A DNA stretch of 64,000 bases from Deltaproteobacteria bacterium (lineage in GTDB: Bacteria > Myxococcota_A > UBA9042 > PHBI01): NCBI GenBank assembly GCA_020632715.1, contig JACKFA010000003.1, forward strand, positions 124,001 to 188,000. Direction: 5' to 3'. Position numbers and translations under genes: made by a program. The notes below the pieces were generated by a model. It did not search any database. It saw nothing but the letters and a program-made list of their open reading frames with translations, and was not told the origin of the DNA. The first letter of the stretch is position 1; each line of letters opens with the position of its first letter. This document shows positions 42,961 to 50,965 of the stretch, piece after piece.

Positions 42961-44274
42961 ATGAAGCACTCTCGCCCCATGATGGCGTTCGCGGACGCCG
43001 ACGGCCGCATCTACGAGCACCCGGACCTCGAGATGCTCGGCTGGGACGGCGAGTCCTGGCGCTCGCTCGAGGACGACGAGCTGATGCCGCTCCCCGAGGG
43101 GAGCGACCTCTTCACGCTCCCGGGGCGCCTCGCGGCCGGGCTCGACGCCGCGACGGACGAGCCGGTCGTCTTCGACGAGCCCGGGATGACCGCGGTCTCC
43201 TGCTTCATCGCGCCGGCGTACCTGCGGACGCTCCTCCCGGCGTACGAGACGCTCGAGGACGCGCCGGCGCTGCCGCTCTTCGCCTACTCGGCCGTGGGTT
43301 TTCGCGACGGGCAGCTCGTGGCGCCGACGATCCGCGTCGACCCGGACATCCGGCAGGACCCGTTCCGCTTCGACGTGTCGGTCATCGAGAAGAACGTCGA
43401 GGCGCGGGTCGCGGCGATGCCGGACAACCGCCTCGTGAAGCACCTCACGCGCTGCGCGCTGACCTACCACTGCCGCGCCGCGCAGAACTACTTCCTCGAC
43501 CGCTTCGAGGCGCCGCTCCCGGCGGCCCCGACGTGCAACGCCTTCTGCGTCGGGTGCATCTCGCTCCAGCCGAAGGGGGGCGACGAGCAGATCGTCGCCG
43601 CGCACGACCGCATCGGCTTCGCGCCGACGGGGGCCGAGCTGCTCGAGGTGGCGCTCGGGCACATCGAGCGGGTCGGGGACGACGCGGTCGTCTCGTTCGG
43701 GCAGGGGTGCGAGGGGGAGCCGCTCTCGCAGCCGCGCGAGCTCGAGGCGCTCGTGCGGGGCGTGCGCGCGGCGACGGCGCGCGGGATCGTGAACCTGAAC
43801 TCGAACGCGTCGCGCCCGGACGTCGTCCGGCGCCTGCTCGACGCGGGGCTCGACAGCCTCCGCATCAGCACGAACAGCGCGCGGCCGGACGTCTACCACG
43901 CCTACTACCGGCCGAAGGGCTACACCTTCGAGGACGTCCGCGAGTCCGCGCGCGCGGTGCGCGACGCGGGCCGCTTCCTGATGCTCAACTACTTCGTGTT
44001 CCCCGGGGTCACCGACACGGCGGCCGAGCTCGAGGCCCTCTCGGGCTGGATCGACGAGGCCGGCATCCACATGGTGCAGCTCCGGAACCTGAACCTCGAC
44101 CCCGAGATCTACCTCGAGACGGTGGGCGAGAGCGGACGCGGGGAGCCGATGGGGATCGTGCCGTGGCTCGAGGAGCTGGGCGCGCGCTTCCCGAAGCTCC
44201 AGTTCGGCTACTTCAACCCGCCGCGGAAGAACATGACGAGGAGGCGCGATGCCGATCTACGAGTACCGGTGTGA
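42961..44274 (+). CDS. Radical SAM protein of unknown substrate
   Basis: 437 residues. The [4Fe-4S] motif is CNAFCVGC (Cys192, 196, 199; CX3CX2C), with GQGCEGEPL as the SAM-binding Gly stretch and RISTNSARPDVYHAYYRP and LNYFVFPGVTD typical of the TIM barrel. About 190 residues precede the cluster, a long N-terminal extension without known motif. It lacks a SPASM or B12 domain. ATG at 42961 has GAGGAT about nine bases upstream. Its last 26 bases overlap the FmdB-type gene, implying coupled expression. Substrate unknown. Confidence 0.82.
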   Translation: MKHSRPMMAFADADGRIYEHPDLEMLGWDGESWRSLEDDELMPLPEGSDLFTLPGRLAAGLDAATDEPVVFDEPGMTAVSCFIAPAYLRTLLPAYETLEDAPALPLFAYSAVGFRDGQLVAPTIRVDPDIRQDPFRFDVSVIEKNVEARVAAMPDNRLVKHLTRCALTYHCRAAQNYFLDRFEAPLPAAPTCNAFCVGCISLQPKGGDEQIVAAHDRIGFAPTGAELLEVALGHIERVGDDAVVSFGQGCEGEPLSQPRELEALVRGVRAATARGIVNLNSNASRPDVVRRLLDAGLDSLRISTNSARPDVYHAYYRPKGYTFEDVRESARAVRDAGRFLMLNYFVFPGVTDTAAELEALSGWIDEAGIHMVQLRNLNLDPEIYLETVGESGRGEPMGIVPWLEELGARFPKLQFGYFNPPRKNMTRRRDADLRVPV

Positions 44275-44581
44275 GTCCTGCGGGAAGGAGCTCGACAAGA
44301 TCCAGAGCTTCAGCGACCCGCCCCTGACGACGTGCCCAGCCTGCGGCGAGGAGGCCCTGAAGCGCCTCATCAGCATGTCGAGCTTCCACCTGAAGGGCGG
44401 CGGCTGGTACGTGACCGACTACAAGGGCTCGAAGGGCGGCTCGTCGTCGTCGGGCAACGGCAAGGGCGGGAGCGAGTCGTCCTCGTCCTCGTCCTCGTCC
44501 ACCGAGTCGAAGGCGTCGTCGGAGTCGAAGGCGTCGGGTGGCGAGGCGAAGTCCAGCTCGAGCTCGAGCGGCTCGGACTGA
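44249..44581 (+). CDS. FmdB-family zinc ribbon protein
   Basis: 110 residues. The N-terminus MPIYEYRCESCGKELDKIQ with a second CPACG pair is the small FmdB zinc ribbon. The C-terminal half is almost only Ser, Gly, Lys and Glu, so disordered. FmdB-type proteins are often found beside other genes as putative regulators; the function is not known. It overlaps the radical SAM gene by 26 bases. Confidence 0.88.
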   Translation: MPIYEYRCESCGKELDKIQSFSDPPLTTCPACGEEALKRLISMSSFHLKGGGWYVTDYKGSKGGSSSSGNGKGGSESSSSSSSSTESKASSESKASGGEAKSSSSSSGSD

Positions 44582-44608
44582 CGTAGAGTCGCCCGCGCGC
44601 GCGGCCTG

Positions 44609-45379
44609 CTATCGGTCCTTCTTGATGCGCAGGACGCTGACCAGATAGTAGTTGTCGCTGTACACGTCCTCGACGCGCTCCATGTCGAGGCGCACGCGGT
44701 AGTCGGTCTTCCGCAGCTCCTCGAAGAACGTGTACGCGAGCGGCCGCCCCGGCTCCGCGAGGAACGCCGTGCGCCCGGGCGTGAGGTTGTCCGCGAGCAT
44801 CCGGAACACGTCCTCGAAGTTCTCCTCCTTGTAGAGGACGTCCGCGAAGATGAGGCTCCCGACGAAGCCGTTCAGGCGGTCGTTCTTCCAGTCGAAGGAG
44901 AGCGTCCGGACGTGGGTGAAGCCGTTCTGGAGCGCGTTGTAGCGCGCGAAGCGGAGGGCCTCGGGGTTCGAGTCGGCGAGGGTCACGCGCGCGCCCTTCG
45001 CGGCCGCGCCCAGGCCGGCCGTGCCGAGGCCGCAGTGCACCTCGAGCGCGTCGACGCTGCGCATCCGCACGCAGTGCCCGAAGTAGCTCGCCATCGCGCG
45101 CGCGCTCGGCCAGAGCTCCGCCCAGTTCGCCTCGCCGCCCGTGCGCGACTCGGGCGACGGGGCGAGCCCATCGCGCCCATGGAGGAGCTCGGCCGACGCG
45201 AAGCGCTGCTCGGTCGCCCGCGCGGTCGCCTTGTTGAGCGACGAGCGCCGGACGTCCGGCCCCGTGAGCTTCAGGACCTTCGGACCCGCGTCGACCTCGT
45301 AGTCGCGGAGCTCGTAATCGGCGGCGAGGCCGGACCTCATCCGCGTCAGCTCCTGACTCGATACGGCGCGACGTCTCAT
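44609..45379 (-). CDS. SAM-dependent protein or small-molecule methyltransferase (METTL/ETFB-like)
   Basis: 256 residues. VDALEVHCGLGTAGLGAAAKGARVTLADSN is motif I plus the acidic residue after strand 2, and GSLIFADVLYKEENFEDVFR resembles motif IV of the Methyltransf_16 group, which includes lysine methyltransferases. Residues 1-90 form an N-terminal extension. The substrate is unknown. It is divergent from the phosphatase gene at 45545. Confidence 0.75.
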   Translation of the reverse strand: MRRRAVSSQELTRMRSGLAADYELRDYEVDAGPKVLKLTGPDVRRSSLNKATARATEQRFASAELLHGRDGLAPSPESRTGGEANWAELWPSARAMASYFGHCVRMRSVDALEVHCGLGTAGLGAAAKGARVTLADSNPEALRFARYNALQNGFTHVRTLSFDWKNDRLNGFVGSLIFADVLYKEENFEDVFRMLADNLTPGRTAFLAEPGRPLAYTFFEELRKTDYRVRLDMERVEDVYSDNYYLVSVLRIKKDR

Positions 45380-45445
45380 CGTCAGTCACTCCTCGGGGGT
45401 CGACTCCGGGGCGCGTCGCACCGGCCCTTGGACCATAGCACAAGG

Positions 45446-45474
45446 CGAAATGGGACTGAAATGGTCCCATTTCG
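45446..45474. repeat. 11-bp inverted repeat in a divergent promoter region
   Basis: CGAAATGGGAC, 7-base spacer TGAAATG, GTCCCATTTCG: perfect arms in an A/T-rich patch between two divergent genes. AAATGG is also repeated directly. It could be an operator serving both genes or a REP-like palindrome. Confidence 0.6.
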
Positions 45475-45544
45475 ATTCACGGGGACGCCCTGCTCCGTAG
45501 TCAGGGCCCACGGCGTTGACGCGGGCGGGGGCCCTCGGTAGATC

Positions 45545-46375
45545 GTGGCCGTGGCACTTCCCCCCGGAGACGACGGCGCCGAGCGCGACCTCGCCGAGCG
45601 CCTCGCGGCCGCGGTCACCATCGCCGAGGACGCCGGGCGCTGCCTGCTCGCGCACCTCGGGCGCCTCGACGGCGTCGACCAGAAGGGCCGCGGCGATCTC
45701 GTCTCGGCTGCCGACCGCGCCGCGGAGGAGCTCATCGTCGCGGCGCTCGCGAGCCGCTTCCCGACCGATCGCGTGGTCGCGGAGGAGGGGCACGACCGCG
45801 CGGGGAGCGCCGCCCCGGGCGGCCCCACCTGGTACGTCGATCCGCTCGACGGCACGACGAACTTCGTCCACGGGCTCCCGGTCTTCTGCGTGAGCCTCGG
45901 GCTCGTCGCCGGGGGCGAGCCCGTCCTCGGCGTCGTGCACATGCCCGCGCTCGGCCGCACCTACCGCGCCGCGCGCGGCGGCGGCGCCTGGCTCGGCGAG
46001 CGGCGCCTGCGCGTCTCGGCCGCGACCCGCCTCGACGACGCGCTCCTCGCGACCGGCTTCCCGTACAACCGCTACGACACCGCCGCCGAGCTACTCCGCC
46101 CCGTCGAGCGCGCCCTGCGCGTCGCGCGCGGCGTCCGGCGCATGGGCGCCGCCGCGGCCGACCTCGCGTTCGTCGCCGAGGGGGCGCTCTCGGGCTACTG
46201 GGAGCCGCGCCTCAAGCCCTGGGATCTCGCCGCGGGGCTCGCGCTCGTGCGCGAGGCGGGCGGCGTCGCCACCGACTTCGAGGGGCACCGCGACGTCCTC
46301 GCGGCGTGCGACGTCGTCGCCGCCGGCCCGGCCCTCCACCCGGCGCTCCTCCGCCTCGTGCGCGGCGATGCCTGA
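45545..46375 (+). CDS. Inositol monophosphatase family protein (SuhB-like)
   Basis: 276 residues. Metal-binding motifs are all present: the Glu of VVAEEG, the WYVDPLDGTTNFVHGLP signature and the late WEPRLKPWDLAAGLALVREAGG. The family hydrolyses inositol-1-phosphate or related sugar phosphates in a Mg-dependent way, and SuhB also acts in transcription of rRNA. Start taken as GTG at 45545; a second GTG six bases later is equally possible. The next gene begins 8 bases before its stop. Confidence 0.9.
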   Translation: MAVALPPGDDGAERDLAERLAAAVTIAEDAGRCLLAHLGRLDGVDQKGRGDLVSAADRAAEELIVAALASRFPTDRVVAEEGHDRAGSAAPGGPTWYVDPLDGTTNFVHGLPVFCVSLGLVAGGEPVLGVVHMPALGRTYRAARGGGAWLGERRLRVSAATRLDDALLATGFPYNRYDTAAELLRPVERALRVARGVRRMGAAAADLAFVAEGALSGYWEPRLKPWDLAAGLALVREAGGVATDFEGHRDVLAACDVVAAGPALHPALLRLVRGDA

Positions 46376-47498
46376 GCGCCGCCGCGCGCTCGCGGCGTTC
46401 TGGTCGCTGCTCTTGTGCGGTGCAGCATGGGCTCCCGGGTGCGCCAGAAGCGAGGTTCAGGTTCGGTGGGACGATGCCTATGCTGCGGCGCAACATGAGC
46501 TCTATCGGGGCGAGCCGACCGCGGCTGCGCGCGATCTCGCGGCGCTCGCGAGCGCCGCGCCGCGCCCGATCGACGCCGCCGCCGCGGCGCGCGACGAGGC
46601 GGACGCCCTGGCCGCGGCCGGTGACGACGCGGGCGCCCTCGCGGTGCTGACGCGCGAGTCCGAGCGCGCCGCCCGGAAGCCCGACCGCGCCCACGCCCAC
46701 TACGCCATCGCGCGCTGGGCCGAGGCGCACGGGCGCGTCGCCGAGGCCATCGCGATGTACCGGGCCCTCGTGCGCACGTACCCGGACCTCATGCCGGGTG
46801 AGCGCTCGCTCGCGCACCTCGAGCGCCTCTTCTCGGCGCGCGGCCGCGCGGGCGTCGACGCGCACCTCGCCTGGACGCACGCCATCTACCCCGTGCTCGC
46901 GTCGACCTCGCTCGGCGACAACCTCGTCTTCTTCGCGGCGACGACGGCCTTCCGCCGCTGGGTGGCGGGCGAGGGCGCCGCCTACGCCGAGCTCGCCGAG
47001 CGCCTCTACCGCGACATCGACACGAGCCACCGCCAGAGCGGCCTCTGGAACGACGCCTGGTGGTACCTCTCGTGGCTCTACCACCGGCAGGGGCGGGTTC
47101 GCGACGAGATCGCCGCGATCCGCCGCATCCAGCGCACCCGCGAGAAGGTCTCCCTCTTCGGGCACGACGAGCACCCCTACTTCTTCGAGGGGCAGCTCCG
47201 CGTCGCGCGCCTCGAGCTCCTCGCCCTCGACGATCCCGCCGCCGCCGCCGCGAGCTACGACTGGTTCGTCGCGAACTACCCGGTGAGCCTGCTCCTCGAC
47301 GACGTCCTCTTCTGGCGCGGCTGCGCGCTCCTCCGCGCGGGGCGCCCCGACGCGGCCGAGGCGAGCTTCGCCGAGATCGCGGTCGTCCGCCCCGAGGGCT
47401 CGAAGTGGCTCGCCCGCGTGCCCGCGGCGCGGCGCGATCCGCGCGGCCCCGTCTGCGTGCCCGAGGACTTCACCCGCGCGCCGGAGGACCTCCGGTGA
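46368..47498 (+). CDS. Exported TPR-type protein
   Basis: 376 residues. The N-terminus has a signal ending CGAAWAPGCARS, so lipidation at Cys25 is possible. The rest is built of helical repeats (DRAHAHYAIARWAEAHGRVAEA, EGQLRVARLELLALDDPAAAAASYDW) of TPR character. It overlaps the previous gene by 8 bases, and its stop overlaps the GTG of the first transporter ATPase. A periplasmic helper of the lipid transporter is a reasonable inference. Confidence 0.72.
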   Translation: MPERRRALAAFWSLLLCGAAWAPGCARSEVQVRWDDAYAAAQHELYRGEPTAAARDLAALASAAPRPIDAAAAARDEADALAAAGDDAGALAVLTRESERAARKPDRAHAHYAIARWAEAHGRVAEAIAMYRALVRTYPDLMPGERSLAHLERLFSARGRAGVDAHLAWTHAIYPVLASTSLGDNLVFFAATTAFRRWVAGEGAAYAELAERLYRDIDTSHRQSGLWNDAWWYLSWLYHRQGRVRDEIAAIRRIQRTREKVSLFGHDEHPYFFEGQLRVARLELLALDDPAAAAASYDWFVANYPVSLLLDDVLFWRGCALLRAGRPDAAEASFAEIAVVRPEGSKWLARVPAARRDPRGPVCVPEDFTRAPEDLR

Positions 47499-48274
47499 GC
47501 GCCGCCGCCGCGCCGGGTGCCCACGATGGCGCGGTCCTCCGCGCGGAGGGCCTCGGGAAGCGCTTCGCGGGCGGCTGGGTGCTCGAGGGCGTCGACCTCG
47601 CGCTCCACCCGGGCGAGATCGTCGGGCTCGTGGGGCAGGGCGGGCACGGGAAGAGCGTGCTCCTGAAGTGCCTCGCCGGGCTCCTGGCACCGGACGCGGG
47701 GCGCGTCGTCGCCTTCGGGGAGGACCTCGCGACGCTCTCGAGCGTGCGGCTCGCGAAGGTCCGCGAGGCCTATGGCTACGTGTTCCAGAACTACGCGCTC
47801 TTCGACTTCATGACCGTCGCGGACAACGTCGCCTTCCCGCTCCGCCAGCGGGGCGACGCCGACGAGCGCGCCGTCAAGGCCCTCGTCCGCGAGCGCCTCG
47901 CGGAGGTGGGGCTCGCGGCCGCGGTCGGGCTCTACCCGCGCGAGCTCTCGGGGGGCATGAAGAAGCGCGTCGGGCTCGTGCGCGCGACGGTCACCGATCC
48001 CGACGTCATCCTCTACGACGACCCCTCGGCGGGGCTCGATCCGGTGACGTCCTCGAAGATCTTCGAGCTCATCGCGCGGATGCAGGAGCGGCGCGCGGGC
48101 TCCGCCGCCATCGTCGTGAGCCACGACATCGACCGGATGCGCGCCATCTGCGCGCGCTACGTGATGCTCGAGCGCGGGCGCGTGGTGTTCGAGGGTGGCG
48201 AGGAGGACGTCGCCGGCGCGCCGCGCGCCGTCTCCGACTTCTTCGACCTCGACGGCGCCGGGGTGCTCGCGTGA
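47495..48274 (+). CDS. Mla-type ABC transporter ATPase 1 (Walker B Glu replaced by Asp)
   Basis: 259 residues, MlaF-like. Walker A GQGGHGKS, Q-loop YVFQNYALFDFM, intact signature LSGGMKKR, Walker B VILYDDPSAGLDP and H-loop VVSHD. The catalytic Glu after Walker B is Asp, which normally weakens hydrolysis. Start is a GTG overlapping the upstream stop (GTGA). It is followed by its permease with another GTGA overlap. The second ATPase of the locus has the opposite defect, so the two probably pair. Confidence 0.9.
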   Translation: MSAAAAPGAHDGAVLRAEGLGKRFAGGWVLEGVDLALHPGEIVGLVGQGGHGKSVLLKCLAGLLAPDAGRVVAFGEDLATLSSVRLAKVREAYGYVFQNYALFDFMTVADNVAFPLRQRGDADERAVKALVRERLAEVGLAAAVGLYPRELSGGMKKRVGLVRATVTDPDVILYDDPSAGLDPVTSSKIFELIARMQERRAGSAAIVVSHDIDRMRAICARYVMLERGRVVFEGGEEDVAGAPRAVSDFFDLDGAGVLA

Positions 48275-49059
48275 TCCGCGCCCTCGACGCCACGTTCGGC
48301 GCGGTCGGGCGCGGCTACCTCGCGCTCGCGCGCACGGTCGGCGGCATCGTCGTGCTCTTCGGCCGCATCCTGCGCGCGATGGTGCCGCCGCGCTTCGACA
48401 GGGACGAGACCTGGCGGAACCTCTACGACGTCGGGGTGAAGAGCTTCCCCATCGTGGTCGTGACGGCGCTCTTCGTGGGCGCGATCATGGTCATCCAGAG
48501 CGCCTTCTACGTGAAGCGCACGGGCGCGACCGGGCTCCTCGGCTACGGTGTCGGCTTCTCGGTGTTCGCCGAGATCGGCCCCATCCTCATCGGGCTCATG
48601 TTCAGCGGGCGCGTCGGCGCGAACACGACGGCGCAGCTCGGGACGATGGTCGTGACGGAGCAGGTCGACGCGCTGCGCACCCTCGCCATCGACCCGATCC
48701 GCTACCTCGTGGTCCCGCGCTTCGTGACGATGCTGCTCATGATGACGCTGCTCATGGTGCTCGGGGACGCGTTCGCGGTGCTCGGGGCCGCGGGCACGGC
48801 CGACGCGATGCTCGGCGTCGACTGGCGCGTGCTCGTGCAGGGGCTCCTCGAGGCGCACTTCCTCGACGAGTTCTTCATGGGCGTCGTGAAGGCGTCGTGC
48901 TTCGGCGTCTCCATCAGCGTCATCTCGTGCTTCTACGGGCTCAACGTGCGCGGCGGGGCGGTCGGCGTCGGGCGCGCGGTGAACGCCTCGGTGGTCGCGA
49001 ACGCCGCGGCCATCTTCGTCCTCGATTTCGTCATCGGCACCCTCTACACGGTGATGTGA
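48271..49059 (+). CDS. MlaE-type permease 1
   Basis: 262 residues of the MlaE/YrbE family: five or so membrane helices, the motif EIGPILIGLMFSGRVGANTTAQLGTM and VTEQVDALRTLAIDPIRYLVVPR, which is diagnostic. In MCE systems it forms the membrane channel for phospholipid transfer between inner and outer membranes. GTG start overlaps the ATPase 1 stop. The second permease follows after 6 bases. Confidence 0.92.
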   Translation: MIRALDATFGAVGRGYLALARTVGGIVVLFGRILRAMVPPRFDRDETWRNLYDVGVKSFPIVVVTALFVGAIMVIQSAFYVKRTGATGLLGYGVGFSVFAEIGPILIGLMFSGRVGANTTAQLGTMVVTEQVDALRTLAIDPIRYLVVPRFVTMLLMMTLLMVLGDAFAVLGAAGTADAMLGVDWRVLVQGLLEAHFLDEFFMGVVKASCFGVSISVISCFYGLNVRGGAVGVGRAVNASVVANAAAIFVLDFVIGTLYTVM

Positions 49060-49065
49060 GCGACC

Positions 49066-49893
49066 ATGGTGAACGACGTTCACGTGGCGCCACCGGCGCC
49101 GCCGCGCTGGTACGAGTCGCTCTTCATCGCGGTGGGGGCGCCGTTCACGGCGGTCGGGCGCGAGCTGCGGGGGGACGTCGCGCTCGCGTTCGCGGCGCTC
49201 GGGGCGATCTTCCGGGGGGCGGCGGGGCGGCGGGCGGTCGTTCAGCAGGCGTACGCCGTCGGGAACCGCTCGCTCTTCTTCATCACGGCGACGCTCGGCT
49301 TCCTCGGGCTCATCTCGGTGTATCAGGTCGCGACCCAGATCCAGCAGATCCTGCCGGACTTCTCGATGCTCGGGGCGGCCTTCATCCAGCTGATGATCCG
49401 GGAGTTCGCGCCGACCATCACGGGGCTCATGATCGCGACGCGGGTCGGGAGCGGGATCGCGGCCGAGATCGGCTCCATGGTGGTGACGGAGCAGGTGGAC
49501 GCGCTCAGGATGTGCAACGCGGACCCGGTCGAGTACCTCGTCGCGCCGCGGGTGCTCGGGAGCGTGGTGATGGTGCCGATGCTGAGCATCTACGCGGTGC
49601 TCGTGGCGACGCTCGCGGGGATGGCGCTCGGGCACGCGGTCTTCGACATCCCGACGCAGACGTTCCTGTCGCTCCGGCTCGTGAAGGGGCCGGACATCGT
49701 GCTCGGGCTCGTGAAGGCGGTGTCGTACGGGTTCTGGATCCCGATCGTGGCGGCGCACGCGGGGCTCTCGGCGACGGGGGGCTCGGCGGGGGTCGGCTGG
49801 GCGACGACGCGGGCGGTGGTGGCGACGAGCTTCGCGGTGGTGCTGCTCGACTTCGTCATCTCGGGGGCGAGCTACGTGATCTTCTCGGTGTGA
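49066..49893 (+). CDS. MlaE-type permease 2
   Basis: 275 residues. Same family as the preceding gene (EFAPTITGLMIATRVGSGIAAE, VTEQVDALRMCNADPVEYLVAPR) but clearly diverged, with a longer N-terminus. A second, different MlaE beside the first suggests a heterodimeric membrane domain instead of the usual homodimer. ATPase 2 follows after 29 bases. Confidence 0.92.
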   Translation: MVNDVHVAPPAPPRWYESLFIAVGAPFTAVGRELRGDVALAFAALGAIFRGAAGRRAVVQQAYAVGNRSLFFITATLGFLGLISVYQVATQIQQILPDFSMLGAAFIQLMIREFAPTITGLMIATRVGSGIAAEIGSMVVTEQVDALRMCNADPVEYLVAPRVLGSVVMVPMLSIYAVLVATLAGMALGHAVFDIPTQTFLSLRLVKGPDIVLGLVKAVSYGFWIPIVAAHAGLSATGGSAGVGWATTRAVVATSFAVVLLDFVISGASYVIFSV

Positions 49894-49922
49894 GGGGCGA
49901 TGGGGGGCGCGAGGACGAAGGC

Positions 49923-50666
49923 GTGATCGAGTTCATCGACATCCACAAGCGCTTCGGGGAGAAGCGGGTGCTCGAGGGGGTCTCCATCACGGTGGAGGCG
50001 GGGCGCGTGCTCTACCTCATCGGGACGTCGGGGGCCGGGAAGTCGGTGCTCGTGAAGCACCTCGTCGGGCTCCTGCGGCCGGACAGCGGGCGCATCGTGC
50101 TCGACGGGCAGGACATCACGGGGCTCTCGGAGGCGGCGTTCTACGCGGTGCGCCGGAAGTGCGCGATGGTGTTCCAGCACTCCACGCTCTTCGACTCGAT
50201 GACGGTGCTCGACAACGTGGCGCTGCCCTACCGGAAGCACGCGCGGATGAAGCGGGCGGAGGCGAACGAGCGGGCGCTCGAGAAGCTCGCGCTCGTGGGG
50301 ATGCGGGAGGCGGCGTGGCGGCTCCCGGCGGAGATCGGCGCGGGGCTCCAGAAGCGGGTCGCCATCGCGCGGGCGCTGACGCTCGACCCGCAGTTCGTCA
50401 TCTTCGACGAGCCGACGACGGGGCTCGACCCGCTCGCGGCGAAGCACGTGGACGACCTCATCCGCTCGCTCCGGAACGACACGGGGGTGACGGCGATCGT
50501 CGTGTCGCACGACATCCGCAGCATCTTCACGGTCGCGGACCGCATCGCGATGATCTACCAGGGCGGCATCCGCCTCGACGGCACGCCGGACGACTTCCGG
50601 CGGAGCGATGACCCGGTGGTCAGGCAGTTCATCACGGGGCGCCCGGACGGCCCGATGGTGATATAG
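49923..50666 (+). CDS. Mla-type ABC transporter ATPase 2 (degenerate signature motif)
   Basis: 247 residues. Walker A GTSGAGKS, Q-loop MVFQHSTLFDSM, normal Walker B VIFDEPTTGLDP and H-loop VVSHD, but the LSGGQ-type signature reads EIGAGLQKR. A GTG start at 49923 is used. In a dimer its Walker site would meet the intact LSGGM of ATPase 1, making one full site, while the other site would combine the Asp-substituted Walker B with this altered signature. The operon ends here. Confidence 0.9.
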   Translation: MIEFIDIHKRFGEKRVLEGVSITVEAGRVLYLIGTSGAGKSVLVKHLVGLLRPDSGRIVLDGQDITGLSEAAFYAVRRKCAMVFQHSTLFDSMTVLDNVALPYRKHARMKRAEANERALEKLALVGMREAAWRLPAEIGAGLQKRVAIARALTLDPQFVIFDEPTTGLDPLAAKHVDDLIRSLRNDTGVTAIVVSHDIRSIFTVADRIAMIYQGGIRLDGTPDDFRRSDDPVVRQFITGRPDGPMVI

Positions 50667-50701
50667 CTGCTCCCGCGGGCGCTGTGCCGCTTCGGGAGCG
50701 C

Positions 50702-50816
50702 ACCACGGAGGCACGGCTCTTCCTCCCGCGAGGTCCCCCGAGGCACGTCGCTCCCGACTCACGCGCAGAAGGGCTGGCCTACCAGCGCGCCCTCCGTGCC
50801 TCCGTGCCTCCGTGGT
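50702..50816. repeat. Inverted repeat with tandem CCTCCGTG units
   Basis: ACCACGGAGGCACGG (50702-50716) is exactly complementary to CCGTGCCTCCGTGGT (50802-50816), 85 bases apart, and the right arm lies in three tandem CCTCCGTG units. This motif type is widespread in bacterial intergenic DNA. Lying between convergent genes it could act as a bidirectional terminator or RNA stabiliser. Confidence 0.6.
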
Positions 50817-50871
50817 TTTCCCCTTTGGCTTCGGTGGCTTGACGGGGCGGGTAGGGGGTTTCGCGCCGTAA

Positions 50872-50951
50872 GCCTGGGCCCTGCGCCTGCGCGTGACGCC
50901 GTCGGCCGCTTCGCGGCCTTTGGGCGTCCCGCTACGGCTCCGGTCCCAGGC
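50872..50951. repeat. Nested palindromic element between convergent operons
   Basis: GCCTGGG (50872-50878) pairs with CCCAGGC (50945-50951), enclosing a perfect GGCCGC-TTC-GCGGCC hairpin (50904-50918; a GAA triloop on the other strand). The outer-stem-plus-triloop plan recalls the cloverleaf elements at the HNH locus, although the sequence differs. Terminator or REP-like function is possible. Confidence 0.5.
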
Positions 50952-50965
50952 CCGATTGCTACCAG

